NCBI GenBank assembly: GCA_002699025.1
Contig: PABA01000103.1
Span: 1 to 39,020, forward strand
Length of the DNA: 39,020 nucleotides
Reading direction: 5' to 3'
Source: Sandaracinus sp.
GTDB taxonomy: Bacteria; Myxococcota_A; Polyangia; Polyangiales; Houyiibacteriaceae
In this document: one piece after another, positions 30,008 to 38,161 of the stretch
How the letters are laid out: every line of letters begins with the position of its first letter
How positions within the stretch are numbered: the stretch's first letter is position 1
Translations under genes and position numbers: made by a program
Notes under the pieces: model-generated
What the model saw: only the letters and a program-made list of their open reading frames with translations
The model's database searches: none
What the model was told of the DNA's origin: nothing

Positions 30008-31546
30008 TCAGGAGAGGGGCTTGAGGTGGGCTGCCACGTCGGTGCGGTAAGCCTTCCACGCGGGCACGAGGCCGGCCAACGCACCGCCGAGCACCACGAG
30101 CGTGAGGACGGCGGCCTCGATCGGCAAGAAGGCGAAGGGCTCGGGGGCGAAGCCGGCGACCTCGGCGATGTAGCCGCGGGCGGCGAGGACGAGGAGGTGG
30201 CCGAGGAGGAGGCCGGCGGCGGCACCGAGGGCCGTGAGGAGAGCCGCCTCGCCGACGATGGCCCCGAAGACGTCGCGGCGGCGGGCGCCGAGGGCGCGGA
30301 GGATGGCGACCTCGCGGCGGCGCTCGTTCATGGTGTTGTAGAGGGCGACGAGCATCGAGAGGATGCCGAGGATCACCACGAGGATGGCGACGACGAGGAA
30401 GAGGACGTCGACCGAGCCGACGATGGTGAAGAGGTTGCGGAGCTGCTCGCTCACGTCGGCGACCTGGAGCTCCGGGCGGCGGTTGAGGCTGCCGAGGAGG
30501 ATGGCCTTGTGGACGCCGCCGCGGGGGAAGACGAGGACCGAGGAGAGGCCGGCCTCGTCGGTGCCCGGGAGGAGGGCGCCGGCGGCGTGGTCCTCGATGG
30601 AGAAGAAGGAGTCGAGGTTGATGAAGACGACGCGGTCCACGGGGGTGCCGGTCGGCTTCAGGATGCCGACGACGGTCCAGAGGTGCTCGTGCTCGTGGAC
30701 CGTGCCGCCCTCGACGCCGTGGGTGGGCTCGATCTCCGAGCCGACGGCGACGCCGAGGGAGGCGGCGACGTCGTAGCCGAGCACCGCCTCGCGCACGACC
30801 TGCCCATGCTCGCCTCCGTGCACGTCCTCGTGCTCGTGCTCGTGCTCGTCCTCGTCCCCATGCTCGCCCCCCGCCGCGGGCTCGTCGCGCGCTTCCCCCG
30901 CGTGCTCGTCGTGCTCCTCGTGCTCGTCCTCGTGCTCGTGCACGTCCTCGTCCACGTGCTCGCCCCCCGCCGCGGGCTCGTCGCGCGCTTCCCCCGCGTC
31001 CTCGTCGTGCGCCACCTCCTCATGCGCGTCCCGCTCGCCCTCGTGCGCCTCCTCCGCCTCCTCCGCGATCGCCCGCGCCCCCAGCGCCTCGAGCTGCTCG
31101 AAGAGCGCCTCCCGGTCGAAGGCGAAGGGCCGCCCCTCGAGCAGCTTCTCCTCGCCCTCCCCCGCCGGGTGCGGGAAGCGCGCGTCGAAGAGCGCGTCCG
31201 TCGTCGCCACGACCCGGTAGCCGCGGAAGGCGTCCCCCAGCGCGTAGGGCACGGCCAGCGCCACCGAGTCGTTCGCCTCGAGCTCCGGCCAGACGCGGAG
31301 CGGCATCAGCCCCGGGCTCTTGTCCATGTGGTAGACGGCGTTCAGCACGAGCTGGAGCGCGGATCCCGGCGCCCCCACCACGATCGAGTAGCCCTCCCCC
31401 GGCTCGCGGAAGTGCCGCTCCATCTGGTCCTGGAGGAGCAGGATCGCCGAGACGAGCATCACACCGAGGGCCACGCTCAGCGCCGTCAGCGTCGATGAGA
31501 GGCTCCGCTGGCGAATCTGCCGGAGGATGAGCTCCCAGAGCGTCAC
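30008..31546 (-). CDS. FtsX-like ABC transporter permease with His-rich loop
   Basis: This 512-residue protein starts at GTG within the GTGA overlap with the ATPase stop. Topology is that of MacB/LolC/FtsX permeases: one N-terminal helix (SSTLTALSVALGVMLVSAILLL), a large periplasmic domain, then three helices (about 375-500) with MNERRREVAILRALGARRRDVF between. Within the periplasmic domain, residues about 168-247 hold 15 His among many Asp/Glu. Two copies of GEARDEPAAGGEH form a 32-residue duplication there. Such His/Asp clusters bind zinc, nickel or copper. With a DUF3299-like neighbour and a TonB receptor across the divergent promoter, zinc or similar divalent-metal handling is the best guess. 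The His-rich loop may buffer or hand on the metal rather than define the permease family. Confidence 0.9.
   Translation of the reverse strand: MTLWELILRQIRQRSLSSTLTALSVALGVMLVSAILLLQDQMERHFREPGEGYSIVVGAPGSALQLVLNAVYHMDKSPGLMPLRVWPELEANDSVALAVPYALGDAFRGYRVVATTDALFDARFPHPAGEGEEKLLEGRPFAFDREALFEQLEALGARAIAEEAEEAHEGERDAHEEVAHDEDAGEARDEPAAGGEHVDEDVHEHEDEHEEHDEHAGEARDEPAAGGEHGDEDEHEHEHEDVHGGEHGQVVREAVLGYDVAASLGVAVGSEIEPTHGVEGGTVHEHEHLWTVVGILKPTGTPVDRVVFINLDSFFSIEDHAAGALLPGTDEAGLSSVLVFPRGGVHKAILLGSLNRRPELQVADVSEQLRNLFTIVGSVDVLFLVVAILVVILGILSMLVALYNTMNERRREVAILRALGARRRDVFGAIVGEAALLTALGAAAGLLLGHLLVLAARGYIAEVAGFAPEPFAFLPIEAAVLTLVVLGGALAGLVPAWKAYRTDVAAHLKPLS
30861..30998 (-). repeat. 96-base duplication in the His-rich loop of the permease
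   Basis: A 42-base segment at 30861-30902 recurs exactly at 30957-30998, offset 96 bases (32 codons), encoding GEARDEPAAGGEH twice. The sequence between is His/Asp/Glu-rich. The in-frame duplication has doubled the acidic, His-rich loop. Confidence 0.85.
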
Positions 31547-32208
31547 GCCGAGATCTCCTTCAGCGCGACCACGTCGTCGAAGCGCGCCTGCACCTCGCGC
31601 TCGTGCGTGACGAGCACCAGCGTCGCCGCCTCCTCCGCGACCACCTCCTCGAGGAGCGCGAGCACCTCCTCGGAGCGCGCCTCGTCGAGATTCGCCGTGG
31701 GCTCGTCGGCGAGCACGACGCCCGGTCGGTTCATGAGCGCGCGCGCGATGCCGACGCGCTGCTGCTCGCCGACCGAGAGCGTGCCCGGGCGCGCGTCCAT
31801 GCGGTGGGCGAGGTCGACGCGCTTCAGGAGCGCCTGGGCCCGGGCGAGGGCGTCGGCGCGTCTCTGGCCGCCGAAGCGCCCGGCGAGCGCGACGTTCTCG
31901 AGGGCGCTCAGGCTCTGGAGCAGGTTGAAGGTCTGGAAGACGTAGCCGACGTGCTCCGCGCGGAAGCGGTCGCGCTCGGCCTCCGGGAGGGCCGCGAGGT
32001 CGACGTCGCCATGGAGCACGCGGCCCTCGGTGGGCGTGACGATCCCGGCGAGGACGTGGAGGAGCGTGGTCTTGCCCGAGCCCGAGCCGCCGACGAGGCA
32101 GAGGCGCCGCCCGTCCTCGATGGTGAGCTCCGGCACGTCGAGCACGGGCACCTCCCGCCCCGCGGGATCGCGGAAGCGCACCTTCAGGGCCTCGAGCCGA
32201 ATCGCCAT
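31543..32208 (-). CDS. ABC transporter ATP-binding protein (LolD/MacB type)
   Basis: This 221-residue nucleotide-binding subunit has Walker A GGSGSGKT at residues 40-47, a Q-loop in VGYVFQTFNLL, the signature LSVGEQQR, Walker B VVLADEP and a switch His in VTHERE. It pairs with the permease, whose GTG overlaps its stop. The MAIRLEAL start at 32208 is chosen because a GGAGAG lies just upstream. The open frame runs up to an ATG at 32373-32371, but that ATG lies in the palindromic operator, and the extra residues are Arg/Pro-rich and unlike the family. It powers the transport complex from the cytoplasm. Confidence 0.93.
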   Translation of the reverse strand: MAIRLEALKVRFRDPAGREVPVLDVPELTIEDGRRLCLVGGSGSGKTTLLHVLAGIVTPTEGRVLHGDVDLAALPEAERDRFRAEHVGYVFQTFNLLQSLSALENVALAGRFGGQRRADALARAQALLKRVDLAHRMDARPGTLSVGEQQRVGIARALMNRPGVVLADEPTANLDEARSEEVLALLEEVVAEEAATLVLVTHEREVQARFDDVVALKEISA

Positions 32209-32551
32209 CTCTCCGTGCTCTCTCTTCCTCTTCGCCGCCGCCGCGATGGAGACGCGCCCGCCCGAGCGCTTCTTCCCTCTTCGACGCGCGTGCGGCCCGT
32301 GGGTTCCTGCGGGCTCTACGGCAGGCGGGGGCAGCCGCGCAAGGTGTGAGGGCGCCGACACCGGCTTGCACATGCAACACAGTTGCGATAAAGGATCGAG
32401 CGTGCCGCGCTGCTCGCCGCCCTCCCATGTCGCGACTCGACCCGTGGCAGCGCAGCATCGATTGGACGCTTCAACGATTGTTCAATCATCTGGATGTATT
32501 TGTATCTGTGTTGCATTTGGTGCCGCGGAGACTAGAAGCTCTGACGTCGGC
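32209..32551. promoter_or_regulatory. 343-base divergent promoter region for receptor and ABC operons
   Basis: This region between two divergent starts is less GC-rich than its surroundings toward the receptor side (about 32460-32520). A possible plus-strand promoter is TTGTTC at 32478-32483, a 17-base spacer, then TGTATC, but the -10 is weak. The palindrome at 32371-32388 sits between the genes. An additional half-site GTTGCAT lies at 32510-32516. No gene is seen within the gap. Confidence 0.55.
32371..32388. promoter_or_regulatory. Candidate Zur/Fur-family operator
   Basis: CATGCAACACAGTTGCGA contains the perfect inverted repeat GCAAC-ACA-GTTGC (32374-32386). Its near-copy precedes the DUF1826 gene at 38802-38819, where 15 of 18 bases match in reverse orientation. 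Its site in the divergent promoter of a TonB receptor and an ABC operon, together with the DUF1826 link, suggests zinc-responsive repression by a Zur-type protein encoded elsewhere. The regulator identity is inferred. Confidence 0.65.
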
Positions 32552-35341
32552 ATGCTCCGCCCCCTCCCCACCGCGTCGCTGTTCGCGACCTGGCTGCTCC
32601 TGGCCGGGCCGGGGTTCGCGCAGGCGCCGGGGGAGCGCGAGCGCGGAGACGCCGAGCGTGAAGGAGCGGCCGAGGCGGAAGAGCGCGAGGGCGCGGCGCG
32701 ACCGATGCCCCCGCGGCTCCTGGAGGCGCCGGCCGTCGAGGTCGCGGAGCCCCGCCCGCCGCGCGCGCTCGAGGTGACGATCGGCGCCGACGGCAGTGTG
32801 GCGGCGCTCCACCTTCCGGAGGGCGACGCGGACCGGGCGCTCCTGGAGGCGGGGCTCGGGGCGTGGCGCTTCGAGCCGGCGCAGCGCGGCGGGGAGGCGA
32901 TCCCGGCGCGGGTGCGGGTGGAGGTGCGCTTCGCGGTGGCGGGAGCGGAAGCGGAAGCGGAAACGGAAGCAGAAGCCCGGGCCCCAGCCCGAGCAGAAGC
33001 AGAAGCAGAAGCAGGAGCGGAAGCAGCCCGAGCCCCAGCTGAAGCCCGAGCCCCAGGTGGAGCGGAAGCTGAAGCTGAAGCGGAAGCAGGAGCCCCAGCT
33101 GAAGCCCGAGCCCCAGCTGAAGCGGAAGCCCCAGCTGAAGCCCGAGCCCCAGCTGAAGCGGAAGCAGGAGCGCCAGCACCAGCGGAAGCGGGAGCTCCAG
33201 ACCCGGCGGAGGCCCGAGCCCAAAGGGAAGGAGCAGAGGACGACGCCGACGCGGAGGCGGACGGTCCCTCGTTCGGAGCGGCCGTCCAGGTCCAGCTCGA
33301 GGCCCTCCGCAGCGAGGAGCGCGCGACCAGCGACGTCGAGGTCGAGCGCGACGTCCTCCAGGCGGCCCCCCACGCCGAGGGCGCCGACATCCTCCGCACG
33401 GCCCCGGGCCTCTACCTCGCCCGCGCCGCCGGCGACGCCACCGGCCACCGCATCATGCTCCGCGGCTTCGACGCCGAGCACGGCCAGGACATCGCCGTCT
33501 CCCTCATGGGCCTCCCGCTCAACCAGCCCTCGCACATCCACGGCCAGGGCTACCTCGACCTCGGCTTCCTCATCCCTGAGGTCGTCTCGAGCCTCCGCGT
33601 CACCGAGGGGGTCTACGACCCGACCCAGGGCGACTTCGCCGTCGCCGGCAGCGTCGACCTCCGGCTCGGCGTCGCCCGCCGCGGCGTCACCGCCAAGGTC
33701 GGCTACGGCTCCTTCGGCACGCTCCGCGTCCTCGGCCTCTGGGCCCCGGAAGACGCGCGCGACGAGACCTTCGCGGCCGTCCAGTTCCGCCGCAGCGACG
33801 GCTTCGGCCAGAACCGCGGCGGCATGAACGGCTCGGCCCTCGTCCAGTACGGCTTCGGCTCGGGCCCCTGGCGCTACCGGCTCCTCGGTATGCTCCACGG
33901 CAGCCGCTACGACGCCGCCGGCGTGCTCCGGCGCGACGACGTCGAGCGCGGCCGCGTGGGCTTCTACGACGTCTACCCGGACGCCACGGCCACGGCCCAG
34001 AACGGCTTCGCCGCCCGCGCCCTCCTCGGCTTCGAGGCCACCCACCGCTCCGCGAGCGGCGCGAACGGCGCCGTCGGCCTCTGGCTCGGCTTCGACGACT
34101 TCCGCATCCAGCAGAACTTCACCGGCTACACCGAGCGCTCCATGTTCGAGCCGGACTGGGTCGGTCGCGGCGACCTCATCGAGCAGCAGAACCGCACCAC
34201 CTCCCTCGGCCTCCACGCGCGCCACCGCACCGCCCCCTACCGCCCGGCCTCCTGGCTCGAGGGAACGCTCGAGCTCGGCGTCCAGGCGCGCCTCGATCAG
34301 ATCGACCAGGCGCAGAACCTCATCCAGGCGCCGCAGAACGAGACCTGGGATCAGCGCGTCGACGCCCGCGTGCGTGGCCTCGACCTCGGCGCCTACCTCG
34401 ACCTCGACTGGACGCTCGCGGAGGTGCTCACGCTCCGCGGCGGCGTCCGCGCCGACCTCCTCTACTACGACATCGACGACCGGCTCGGGAACTTCATCCC
34501 GCGCTTCCGCCGCGACTCCTTCATCGTCGGCTTCCGCCGCTCCGCCGCCGGCGTCGCCGTGGGCCCGCGCGCCAGCGCCGTGGTCGAGCCCATCGAGGGG
34601 CTCAGCTTCACGCTCGCCTACGGCGAAGGCTACCGCTCGCCCCAGGCGCGCACGCTCGAGGACGGCGAGGACGCCCCCTTCACCAAGGTCCGCTCGGCCG
34701 ACCTCGGCGCGCGCTGGCGCCTCGACGAGCACCTCGACCTCCGGCTCGCGGGCTACTGGACGAAGCTCGACGACGACGTGGCCTTCGAGCCGCGCGAGGG
34801 CCGCCTCGAGCGCATCGGCCCGAGCCGGCGCCTAGGCGGCGTGCTCTACGCGCTGGCGCGCCCCATCGAGGGCGTCACGGCCGCCGTGAGCGTGACCTAC
34901 GTCGACGCCGAGCTCCTCGAGCCCCCGCCCGCCTCCGCCGAGGACCCGCAGCCCGCCTACGACGAGGGCCAGAGCCTCCCCTATGTGCCGCCCTGGGTGG
35001 TGCGCGCCGACGTGGGCGGCGAGCGCGAGCTCGTGGACCTCGGCGCCCACGCGCTCCGCGGCCGCGTCGGCGCCGGCTACACCTTCCTCTCGCCTCGCCC
35101 CTTGCCCTTCGGCGAGGAGGCGGCGCCGATCCACCTGCTCGACGCCTCCGCCTCCGTCGGCTGGGGCCCGGTCGCCGTCGGCCTCGAGATCTACAACCTG
35201 CTCGACCGGCGCTACGCCGCCCTCGAGCTCACCTACCCGTCCTACTGGGACCGCTCTGCGCCGCGCTCGCGCCTGCCCCACCGCCACACGGCGGCCGGCG
35301 CGCCGCGCACGCTCATGGCCACGCTGGAGGTCACGCTCTGA
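32552..35341 (+). CDS. TonB-dependent receptor with N-terminal TonB_C-like domain
   Basis: This 929-residue outer membrane receptor takes up a ligand using TonB-ExbBD energy. A signal peptide (LPTASLFATWLLLAGPGFAQA) is followed at about 60-128 by a TonB_C-like fold: VEVAEPRPPRALEVTIGADG, then GAWRFEPAQRGGEAIPARVR and VEVRF. About 131-236 is a spacer made largely of Glu-Ala, Ala-Pro and Ala-Arg repeats. The plug (about 255-365) contains ADILRTAPGLYLARAAGD and ITVRG-like IMLRGFDAEHG. A beta-barrel with Tyr/Arg-rich strands (AYGEGYRSPQARTLEDG; LEIYNLLDRRYA) fills the rest, ending in an L-terminal strand. It is divergent from the ABC operon and its stop overlaps the next lipoprotein start (TGATG). 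The operator at 32371 suggests metal control; zinc uptake is likely but the ligand is unproven. Confidence 0.93.
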   Translation: MLRPLPTASLFATWLLLAGPGFAQAPGERERGDAEREGAAEAEEREGAARPMPPRLLEAPAVEVAEPRPPRALEVTIGADGSVAALHLPEGDADRALLEAGLGAWRFEPAQRGGEAIPARVRVEVRFAVAGAEAEAETEAEARAPARAEAEAEAGAEAARAPAEARAPGGAEAEAEAEAGAPAEARAPAEAEAPAEARAPAEAEAGAPAPAEAGAPDPAEARAQREGAEDDADAEADGPSFGAAVQVQLEALRSEERATSDVEVERDVLQAAPHAEGADILRTAPGLYLARAAGDATGHRIMLRGFDAEHGQDIAVSLMGLPLNQPSHIHGQGYLDLGFLIPEVVSSLRVTEGVYDPTQGDFAVAGSVDLRLGVARRGVTAKVGYGSFGTLRVLGLWAPEDARDETFAAVQFRRSDGFGQNRGGMNGSALVQYGFGSGPWRYRLLGMLHGSRYDAAGVLRRDDVERGRVGFYDVYPDATATAQNGFAARALLGFEATHRSASGANGAVGLWLGFDDFRIQQNFTGYTERSMFEPDWVGRGDLIEQQNRTTSLGLHARHRTAPYRPASWLEGTLELGVQARLDQIDQAQNLIQAPQNETWDQRVDARVRGLDLGAYLDLDWTLAEVLTLRGGVRADLLYYDIDDRLGNFIPRFRRDSFIVGFRRSAAGVAVGPRASAVVEPIEGLSFTLAYGEGYRSPQARTLEDGEDAPFTKVRSADLGARWRLDEHLDLRLAGYWTKLDDDVAFEPREGRLERIGPSRRLGGVLYALARPIEGVTAAVSVTYVDAELLEPPPASAEDPQPAYDEGQSLPYVPPWVVRADVGGERELVDLGAHALRGRVGAGYTFLSPRPLPFGEEAAPIHLLDASASVGWGPVAVGLEIYNLLDRRYAALELTYPSYWDRSAPRSRLPHRHTAAGAPRTLMATLEVTL
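32940..33200 (+). repeat. EA/AP-rich repeat tract in the receptor gene
   Basis: Imperfect repeats of GAAGCG/GAAGCA and CCCGAGCCCCAGCT encode the Glu-Ala and Ala-Arg-Ala-Pro spacer between the TonB_C-like domain and the plug. The unit lengths are mostly multiples of three, so slippage would change spacer length in frame. Base use here (many A and a purine-rich strand) is unlike the rest of the gene. Confidence 0.8.
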
Positions 35342-36069
35342 TGCTTCGCTTCACGCTCTCCGCCGCGCTGCTCCTCCTCGTCGCCTGCGTCGCCGACACC
35401 GGCGCCGGCTTCGTCGAGGTCCCCGTGCGCGTCTCCGGCACCGAGCTCGCCCCCTTCGAGGCGCGCGACGGCTGGGTCGTCACCCTCGAGCGCGCCGACG
35501 TGGCCGTCGGGCCGTTCTACTTCTGCGCCGCCGAGATGGCCGGCGACCTCTGCGAGACGGCGCGCGGCGAGATGCTCGAGAGCGTGGTGATCGACGGGCT
35601 CGACCCGAGCGCGCGCGAGGTCGGCGCCATGCTCGGCATCGAGGGCACGGTGCGCTCGGCCATGCACGACTACGGGCTGAGCTGGGAGCTCACGGAGACC
35701 GCGCCCCGGGCGACGGAGGGCGCCGAGGCGCTCGGCGGGCACTCGCTCGTGCTGGCCGGCGTGGCCGAGCGCGGTGAGGCCCAGGTGCGCTTCGAGGCGG
35801 CCGTCGACGTGGTGCCGAACCGCGCCGGCGTGATCACCGTGCGGCGCAGCCTCGACACGCACGAGCTGGTGGAGGGCGACGCGCTCGAGGTGCGGGTCGA
35901 CCCGAGGCCCTGGCTCGAGGACGTGCGCTTCGACCTGCTGGCCGAGAAGGCCGACGAGGAGGGCGAGCCGGTCGCGTTCGAGGTGGACGAGCAACCCTGG
36001 CGCGCGGTGGTGGTCGGCATGACCGCCGGATCGCGCCCCGAGCTTCGCTGGGCGGAGGCCGCCCGGTAG
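35341..36069 (+). CDS. Hypothetical lipoprotein coupled to the TonB receptor
   Basis: This 242-residue lipoprotein has signal peptide MLRFTLSAALLLLVAC with the lipobox Cys at 16. Its ATG shares the A of the receptor stop (TGATG), so translation is coupled. No known domain is recognised. It looks all-beta, with a DGWVVTLERADVAVGPFYFC segment that resembles DGWTVRFDKYLVAIGDVDLAF in the next gene, so the two may be distant relatives. It probably acts in the periplasm or on the outer membrane with the receptor, for example as a ligand-binding partner. That is inference from operon order. Confidence 0.82.
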   Translation: MLRFTLSAALLLLVACVADTGAGFVEVPVRVSGTELAPFEARDGWVVTLERADVAVGPFYFCAAEMAGDLCETARGEMLESVVIDGLDPSAREVGAMLGIEGTVRSAMHDYGLSWELTETAPRATEGAEALGGHSLVLAGVAERGEAQVRFEAAVDVVPNRAGVITVRRSLDTHELVEGDALEVRVDPRPWLEDVRFDLLAEKADEEGEPVAFEVDEQPWRAVVVGMTAGSRPELRWAEAAR

Positions 36070-36129
36070 AGACGATGGCCGCGCAGCGATCCTCGCGCGC
36101 GGCGATTTTCGATTTCCCAGGAGGAGACG

Positions 36130-37158
36130 ATGCGAGGGCTTCGAACGATGACCCGAGGGGCGACGTGCGCCCGGATGACGACGGCGCTGATGACGACGGC
36201 GCTGATGACGACGGCGCTGATGACGATGGCGCTGGTGGCGTGCGGGGACGACGACGGGCCGGGCACCGACGCGGGCCTCGGCAGCGACGGGAGCGTGGGC
36301 GGCGCGGACCTGAGCGTGCTGCTCGAGGCCGAGGAGTCGATCACCGAGGGGCTCGATCCCGGGACGGCGGACGAGAGCATCCTCGACGGCTGGACCGTGC
36401 GCTTCGACAAGTATCTCGTCGCCATCGGCGACGTGGACCTGGCCTTCGCGACCGACGAGACGCGCGGGGCCGAGGACGGCACGGTCTGGGTGGTCGACCT
36501 GGCGCAGGTGCCGGCGACCGGGCTGCCGCTCTGGAGCTTCGACGGGCTCGCCGCGGGCCGCTGGGAGGTCTTCTACGCGACGCCTGGCGCGGGCGACGGG
36601 GCCATGCGGCACGAGAGCGTCTCCGAGGCGGACTTCGCCGAGATGGAGCGCGACGACCTGACCTACCTGATCGAGGGCGTGATCACGAAGGCCGACGGCG
36701 AGTCCTGCCCGCCGCCGGATGGCGAGTGCAGCGCGAACGCCGAGGTGCGCTTCCGCTTCGGGGTGCCGGCCGAGACGCTCTTCGGGCCCTGCGAGCCGGA
36801 GGAGGGCGTGACCGGCGTGGCCGTGCCGGAGAGCGGGACGGCGACGATGGCGCTGACGATCCACGGCGACCACCTCTTCTTCAACGGCTTCCCCGAGGGC
36901 GAGGAGGGCGGCGTGATGCGGCTGGCGCAGTGGCTGGCGGACGCCGACCTCGACCTCGACGGGGAGGTCACGGAGGAGGAGCTGAAGAGCATCGCGCCGG
37001 CGGACCTGGCGGAGCTCGACGGGCGCTACGAGCTGGGCGGCTCGCCGATCACGCCGCTCGAGGACATGTGGGACTACGTGATCGCGCAGCTGAAGACGCA
37101 GGGGCACTTCCAGGGCGAAGGCGAGTGCCCCTTCGACGGCATCGAGCACGACCACTGA
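36130..37158 (+). CDS. Lipoprotein with repeat-built signal peptide and EF-hand-like motif
   Basis: This 342-residue lipoprotein starts at ATG 36130 after a strong GGAGGAG (36120-36126). Its signal peptide is unusual: four MTTAL/MTMAL repeats form the hydrophobic core, then VAC with the lipobox Cys. A short Asp/Gly linker follows. The mature part resembles the preceding lipoprotein in DGWTVRFDKYLVAIGD and in its beta pattern, and has an EF-hand-like loop (DADLDLDGEVTEEEL, about 275-289). The C-terminus is acidic and ends GIEHDH. It is the third gene of the receptor operon; a hairpin follows. A metal-binding role is plausible given the operon, but not shown. Confidence 0.85.
   Translation: MRGLRTMTRGATCARMTTALMTTALMTTALMTMALVACGDDDGPGTDAGLGSDGSVGGADLSVLLEAEESITEGLDPGTADESILDGWTVRFDKYLVAIGDVDLAFATDETRGAEDGTVWVVDLAQVPATGLPLWSFDGLAAGRWEVFYATPGAGDGAMRHESVSEADFAEMERDDLTYLIEGVITKADGESCPPPDGECSANAEVRFRFGVPAETLFGPCEPEEGVTGVAVPESGTATMALTIHGDHLFFNGFPEGEEGGVMRLAQWLADADLDLDGEVTEEELKSIAPADLAELDGRYELGGSPITPLEDMWDYVIAQLKTQGHFQGEGECPFDGIEHDH
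36174..36233 (+). repeat. Four 15-base tandem repeats in a signal peptide
   Basis: GATGACGACGGCGCT is repeated three times exactly and once with one mismatch (36174-36233). It encodes MTTAL units that make the hydrophobic core of the lipoprotein signal peptide. The 15-base unit keeps frame, so copy number would alter signal-peptide length. Confidence 0.9.
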
Positions 37159-37172
37159 CGCGACTCGAGTCG

Positions 37173-37215
37173 GACGGCGGCGGCCGCCCGCGGAGCGATC
37201 CGCGCGGCGGCCGTC
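37173..37215 (+). terminator. Strong GC-rich hairpin after the receptor operon
   Basis: GACGG at 37173 pairs with CCGTC at 37215, and GCCGCCCGCGGA pairs imperfectly with TCCGCGCGGC around a GCGA loop. It lies 15 bases after the lipoprotein stop. It has no U-tract, so it may stop transcription with help or protect the mRNA end. Confidence 0.55.
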
Positions 37216-37294
37216 TCCGTTCGAGGGCCCTCCGCGCGCACCCGCCGGGCGGCCCCCTTGCGCTTTGGCAGGCGCGACCCACTTCGAGCGCTCC

Positions 37295-38073
37295 ATGAAG
37301 TCCCTCGACTCCCGCATGCGCGCCTACGAGCGCGCGGCCGACCTCACGGTGCTCCCGTCTTCCCCGTGGTGCGCATCGACGGCCGCGGCTTCACGCGCCT
37401 CACCAAGGAGGCGCTGCCCCTCGAGCGCCCCTTCGACCCGCGCTTCCGCGCGCTCATGGAGGCGACGGCCCGGCACCTGATGCGATGCGGCTTCCGGGCG
37501 GTCTTCGCCTACGCGCAGAGCGACGAGATCTCGCTCCTGCTGCATCGGGGCGAGAGCGCGTACGGGCGGAGCCTCCGCAAGTGGGTGAGCGTGCTGGCGG
37601 GCGAGGCGAGCGCGTGCTTCAGCGCCGGCCTCCGCGAGCTCGGCTTCGGGGAGGCGCTGGGCGCCTTCGACGCGCGCGTCTGCCCGCTACCCGCGGAGGA
37701 AACGGTCGTGGACTACTTCCGCTGGCGCGCCCGCGACGCCTTCCGCAACGCCGTCGGCGCCCACGCCTACTGGGCGCTCCGGGGCGAGGGCATGGACGCG
37801 CGCGAGGCGACGCGCCGGCTCGAGGCGATGGGCAACGCCGAGCGGCAGGAGCTCCTCTTTCGGCGCGGCACGAACGTCGACGCCCTCCCCGGCTGGCAGA
37901 AGCGCGGTCTGGGGCTGTGGTGGGTCGAGGAGGCGCGCCAGGCCACGAACCCGAAGACCGGCGAAGCGGTGACGGCGACCCGGCGGCGGCTGCGGGTGGA
38001 GGAGGCGCTGCCGCGGGGCGAGCCCTTCGCGAAGCTGGTGCGGGCGCGGGTGGCGGAGGCGCGCTCGATGTGA
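37295..38073 (+). CDS. Thg1-like tRNA guanylyltransferase, frameshifted near the N-terminus
   Basis: This is a member of the Thg1/Thg1-like (TLP) family, which adds nucleotides in the 3'-5' direction to the 5' end of tRNAs. The N-terminus MKSLDSRMRAYERAADLTVLP (frame of 37295) is followed, one base out of frame, by VVRIDGRGFTRLTKEALP and the rest. The metal-binding residues are kept in the second frame: the Asp of RIDGRGF and the Asp-Glu of AYAQSDEISLLL. One added C in the CCC at 37354-37356 would join the halves as LTVLPVFPVVRIDG. The later motifs (YFRWRARDAFRNA, KRGLGLWW) are normal and the downstream frame is clean to the stop. Thus either a sequence error or a recent frameshift; without repair the product lacks a proper start. 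Total length is about 260 residues, typical of TLPs. Confidence 0.85.
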
Positions 38074-38161
38074 GCTGGCAGCTCCGCTGGGCCCCCGCCG
38101 AGCCAACGGGACGACGACGGCGACTACAGCCCGATCCTCACCGGGCCCCGAAGCGTCGCGC

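Noticed and set aside
28775..31498. A 907-residue plus-strand open frame over the ABC operon
   Set aside because: It is antisense to the DUF3299-like and permease genes. Its apparent LVLVLV repeats are just the reverse of the His-rich codons.
32209..32373. ABC ATPase start at 32373
   Set aside because: The extra 55 residues are Arg/Pro-rich, the ATG lies in the palindromic operator, and the ATG at 32208 has a ribosome site and family-like start.
35242..37317. A 691-residue minus-strand open frame
   Set aside because: It covers two lipoprotein genes with proper signal peptides and ribosome sites on the plus strand, and has no domain itself.
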